A stretch of DNA of 64,000 bases from positions 78,817 through 142,816 of the forward strand of contig DAOPJV010000010.1 in assembly GCA_035399845.1 (NCBI GenBank), given 5' to 3'. This DNA comes from ECT2AJA-110-A sp035399845 (GTDB lineage: Bacteria; Planctomycetota; Phycisphaerae; UBA1845; UTPLA1). Both the position numbers and the translations under genes were made by a program. The first letter of the stretch is position 1; each line of letters begins with the position of its first letter. The notes below the pieces were generated by a model that was given only the letters and a program-made list of their open reading frames with translations, had not been told where the DNA came from and ran no database searches. Positions 61,064-64,000 of the stretch are shown here, piece by piece.

Positions 61064-63652
61064 CTAGGGCCCCGTCAGGTCCTGCAGGAACAGGGCGAGA
61101 TCGATGGCGTTGATGATCCCGTCGCTGTTGTAGTCCGCGGCCTGAACGTTGCAGTTAGGGTACGTCGCGGCGTAGTCCGCCGGGCTCGTCCACGCCAGGG
61201 AGAAGCCCTGGATGTCGCGGCCGTTCACCTGCAGATCGCAGTTCATGTCACCCAGGATGTAAGTCACGCAGGCATCGAGGATCCCGTCGCCGTTGGCGTC
61301 CAGCGCGGGATCGATCGCGATGTCGATCGCGTCATCCTGGCCATTCCCGTCACAGTCGCCGCCGCTGAGAAATACCTCAATGACTGTCGGATTGAATGAG
61401 CACGGCAAGCCCGGATTCACACAACACGTCGGCGGCGCCCCGGCGGGGCCCACGCAGAGATTGAAACCGTTCGGATCGCCTGTGCTGATCTCGAAGCACT
61501 GCGAAGACTGCGGCAGGACAGTCGCCTTGAACGTACAGCAGCCGGCGTTGTTCATGCTCGCGACCCATTGCGCGACGATGGCGTCGGCCGGCAGCCCCGC
61601 GAGCAGGCCCGGCTCGTTGAGCTGATCGATCGACCAGCCCGAACCCGCGGCGCCATTGACGGACCAGGACCAATCGACGCCCGTCGATGTCCCGACGACG
61701 CAGAAGACGCGCTGGCCGCCCGCGACAAGATTGGTCGGATAGACGCACGTTTCGATCGGCAGGAATCCGCCGGCGTCGCCGCCATAGAGCACGGTCTCAC
61801 AACGCGCCGCGTCGAAGGCGGCGGCGTGGAAGGTCCGGGGCGGCGGAAGTCCCGTTGTCTGTGTCCAGTTCAGCGTCGTTGCGTCGAGTTCCCACGTGTC
61901 ATCCGTCGGCAGACCTGACGCGTCGGCGCCGCCATGCATGACGACGACATTGCGCGCCGTATCGAAGACGAAGATCGCGTCGGCGCGGGGGGGCGGCCAC
62001 AGCCCGGGCGGATTGAGCTGCGTCCAGTCGAGACCATCGTAGGACCAGACGTCGGCGTTGGGACCGTTCTGATCGAACCCGCCGAAGAGCAGCACGCGAC
62101 CGGCGGACGGGTCGTAGGTCATCGCGTTGAACACACGATCTCCCGTGCCGACAACGTTGGGCGTGAAGACGGGCGTCCAGACGGCGCCATTCCATTCCCA
62201 CGTCTCGAGCATGGCGGGCAGACCGCCATAGACAACGCACACACCACGGTTCGCGTCGAAGGCCATGGCGTGGTTCGATCGCGGTCCCCCCGGCGACGCA
62301 CCGGGGCCCGAGGCGACAAGCGTCCACGTGGCGCCGTTCCATTCCCAGGTTTCGTCATTCACGCCGAATGCGTCGGCGCCTCCGACGAGGACTGTCACGC
62401 CGCGAATCGAATCGAAGGCCATGGCGGCGTCGGCGCGAGGCGACGGGGCCGAAGGCCCGCCGGCGTGGGCGAGCGTCCACGTGGCGCCATCCCATTCGTA
62501 GGTTTCGTTGCTGTATCCGTTCGGACCCAGTCCGCCGAAGAGAACCACGCGCTCGCGAACGCTGTCATAGGCCATCGTGTGCGCAACGAGTGGCGGCAGA
62601 ACCGGATGGACGGAGATCGTCCAGTTGAGATCTGGGGGCGGGCAGGTCGCCATATCGTTGTCGTTGTTGATCGCGGGCAGTGACGCCATCAGACCGCCGT
62701 AGCACGTGGAGAGCAGCGTCGTCGACACCGACTGGATGTCGATCGAGTAGGGGATATCGCCGTCAACCTGCGGGTCGTCGAGCCCCATGATCGTCACGAT
62801 TTGCGGCGTGTTCCACGTCTGGGCGTTGAATGTGAGCTGGCCGGGTATGGCGATCGCCTCGGAGAAGTCGCTGGGATCGATAAAGACAAAGACATCGTCA
62901 CAGGGTTCCGACGAAAGCGAGATTTCGACATCGAAGGCCGCGCCGTTCTCGTCCGTCGTCAGGGGAAGGGGACTGACGGGATTGACGATCAGCTGCGGTG
63001 CGCTCTGCGCCTGGAAGCTCGTGATCGGTCGAATGACGGGCGCCGTGTCGCCGTAGCCGACGGACGTGTAGTTGCGCCACGCGTCGCCGGACACCCAGAC
63101 GGCGGCCTGCCCGGAGGTTCGCGGTCGCACGCCCATTTCGCTGAGGGTGCAGGCGCCGGCGGGGAATCGAAGACCGATCCAGCGCGTGCCCGTGAGTGTC
63201 CAGTTGACGGGTACGATCTGATGAATGGCGCCGCCGGGCGGCAGTGAAAACAGCGTGGTGCCCTGTTCAAAGTCGGGCTTGCCCGTCAGGGGATCAAGCG
63301 TGGCGTAGAAGAGTTCACATGGCTGGGCGAACTGGGAACTGGAGCGGGCGCCGACGCAGACGTAGTCGATGTGCGTGGCGCCGGGGAATGTCATGAGTGT
63401 CGCGTGTTTGGCGGGCAGATCCTGATTGCCGTTGGCGCAGACGTGGACTGTTGTTGTGGGCGCCTTGCCGTCCTCGTTGAGGAAGATCTGCGATACGGCC
63501 ATGTCGCAGGGGACGTCGACGTTGCAGGAGGAGCAGGTCGGCGCCTGCGCCGCGAGTCGCGCCGGATCGATGACTCCCACCAGCAGGGCGCCGGCCAGCG
63601 CGAGTCGAAGATAGGTGATGTTCCATCTGAAACTGGTTCCCGTTTCTGTCAT
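61064..63652 (-). CDS. Secreted kelch-repeat protein with dockerin-like C-terminus
   Basis: 862 residues from ATG at 63652 behind CGGAG. Signal peptide (LALAGALLVGVIDPARLAAQ), then a Cys-containing region, a Calx-beta-like segment (TTDENGAAFDVEISLSSEPCDDVFVFIDPSD), and five or more kelch repeats (~350-620): MAYDSVRERVVLFGG ... NETYEWDGATWTL, MAFDSIRGVTVLVGG ... DETWEWNGATWTL, MAFDANRGVCVVYGG, MTYDPSAGRVLLFGG. The C-terminus has two dockerin-like loops (DMNCDLQVNGRDIQGFSLAW, DYNSDGIINAIDLALFLQDL). Probably a surface-associated binding protein; no enzyme motif is seen. Confidence 0.88.
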   Translation of the reverse strand: MTETGTSFRWNITYLRLALAGALLVGVIDPARLAAQAPTCSSCNVDVPCDMAVSQIFLNEDGKAPTTTVHVCANGNQDLPAKHATLMTFPGATHIDYVCVGARSSSQFAQPCELFYATLDPLTGKPDFEQGTTLFSLPPGGAIHQIVPVNWTLTGTRWIGLRFPAGACTLSEMGVRPRTSGQAAVWVSGDAWRNYTSVGYGDTAPVIRPITSFQAQSAPQLIVNPVSPLPLTTDENGAAFDVEISLSSEPCDDVFVFIDPSDFSEAIAIPGQLTFNAQTWNTPQIVTIMGLDDPQVDGDIPYSIDIQSVSTTLLSTCYGGLMASLPAINNDNDMATCPPPDLNWTISVHPVLPPLVAHTMAYDSVRERVVLFGGLGPNGYSNETYEWDGATWTLAHAGGPSAPSPRADAAMAFDSIRGVTVLVGGADAFGVNDETWEWNGATWTLVASGPGASPGGPRSNHAMAFDANRGVCVVYGGLPAMLETWEWNGAVWTPVFTPNVVGTGDRVFNAMTYDPSAGRVLLFGGFDQNGPNADVWSYDGLDWTQLNPPGLWPPPRADAIFVFDTARNVVVMHGGADASGLPTDDTWELDATTLNWTQTTGLPPPRTFHAAAFDAARCETVLYGGDAGGFLPIETCVYPTNLVAGGQRVFCVVGTSTGVDWSWSVNGAAGSGWSIDQLNEPGLLAGLPADAIVAQWVASMNNAGCCTFKATVLPQSSQCFEISTGDPNGFNLCVGPAGAPPTCCVNPGLPCSFNPTVIEVFLSGGDCDGNGQDDAIDIAIDPALDANGDGILDACVTYILGDMNCDLQVNGRDIQGFSLAWTSPADYAATYPNCNVQAADYNSDGIINAIDLALFLQDLTGP

Positions 63653-64000
63653 TGTCAGTCTCCGCGAGGAAACGAACGCCCCTCGGGAAGACGGATGACA
63701 GCAAGAATCGTCCATCGACGATGCGCATTTTCTCACTGGCGCATCGTCAGAGTTGGGGGCGAAGACGATGTGACATTGACAGATGTCGATATGCGGTCGA
63801 GGGGAAACTGGCGCCAGAGGAGGCGATCGCCATTCAGAGCCTCGCTGTCCCCAGCGTGGCGAGGAAAAGTGAACGCGCCATTCCGAGCCTCGCTGTCCCC
63901 AGCGTGGCGAATCATCCGGCGCCCGTGCGTGATACTTCGCCGTGAGGACACGGCGGCTCTGACTGGCGCCGCCGGCGTGGCGCGTGTGTGAGGCGTCGCG
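63653..64000. repeat. Right-edge intergenic region with three copies of the second palindrome family
   Basis: Copies at 63831-63863 and 63879-63910 are direct (CATTCAGAGCCTCGCTGTCC and so on, hairpin CGCTG/CAGCG); a third at 63935-63963 is inverted and matches the copy at 55248 almost exactly. No gene is supported between the kelch gene and the window end. Confidence 0.75.

Overview
The window looks like a chromosomal contig of a high-GC planctomycete, probably of the Phycisphaerae type. This is inferred from secreted proteins ending in dockerin-like EF-hands, a PEP-CTERM protein, a large-precursor prepilin of the RHxG..NVAWVDGH type, a sulfatase, and an EF-G whose G1 loop reads HIDSGKTT as in mitochondrial-type EF-G. 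No plasmid, phage or CRISPR hallmark was seen.

Layout. 1-4.9 kb: serine hydrolase (cut by the left edge), PEP-CTERM protein, prepilin and dockerin proteins, TolB-like propeller. 5.3-14.3 kb: housekeeping (MobA, phosphoesterase, TPR-hydrolase, RecA, C45 peptidase, CdsA, PhoH, IF-1). 14.4-18.7 kb: lipoproteins, a DksA-like protein with a histone-like tail, class II aldolase, PQQ-type propeller. 18.8-22.8 kb: an RNA-repair locus (below). 23-29.5 kb: diguanylate cyclase, Crp/Fnr regulator, Clp-N protein, EF-G, GspG-like pseudopilin. 29.9-33.2 kb: a 1097-residue FG-GAP/ASPIC protein. 33.2-40.9 kb: an Fe-S assembly operon: Rrf2 regulator with a palindromic operator, IscA/SufA, SufB, a four-helix-bundle insert, SufC, SufD, SufS-SufE fusion, SufT-like. 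41-47.7 kb: lipoprotein, degenerate SDR, isochorismatase-like hydrolase, and a RimK-type cluster (protease, RimK-TrkA_C fusion, aspartoacylase-like). 47.8-51.5 kb: LexA, a LolA-like protein, GlyA. 51.5-56.7 kb: small accessory genes separated by at least six GTAG-headed palindromic repeat pairs. 56.7-64 kb: sulfatase, secretin-N protein, DinB-like protein, kelch-dockerin protein and a second palindrome family.

The most notable system is 18,798-22,768. A promoter overlaps the start of a 28-codon, apparently leaderless reading frame, followed by a strong intrinsic terminator. Next come a canonical tRNA-His(GTG) with encoded G-1 and a type II tRNA-Ser(GCT) that folds with an 8-bp acceptor stem and a 4-bp T stem. 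Five tightly packed genes follow: a polynucleotide-kinase-like P-loop protein, a Thg1-like 3'-5' RNA polymerase, two COG3541-type nucleotidyltransferases and a DEDDh 3'-5' exoribonuclease. The leader frame has three His codons and three Ser codons, and all three Ser codons are AGY, the box read by the downstream tRNA-Ser. This suggests, as inference, an attenuator that senses loss of these two tRNAs and switches on replacement tRNAs plus end-repair enzymes.

All calls come from reading sequence and motifs only. Starts were chosen by Shine-Dalgarno match, overlap with the upstream stop, or family length. Where they are uncertain the entry says so.
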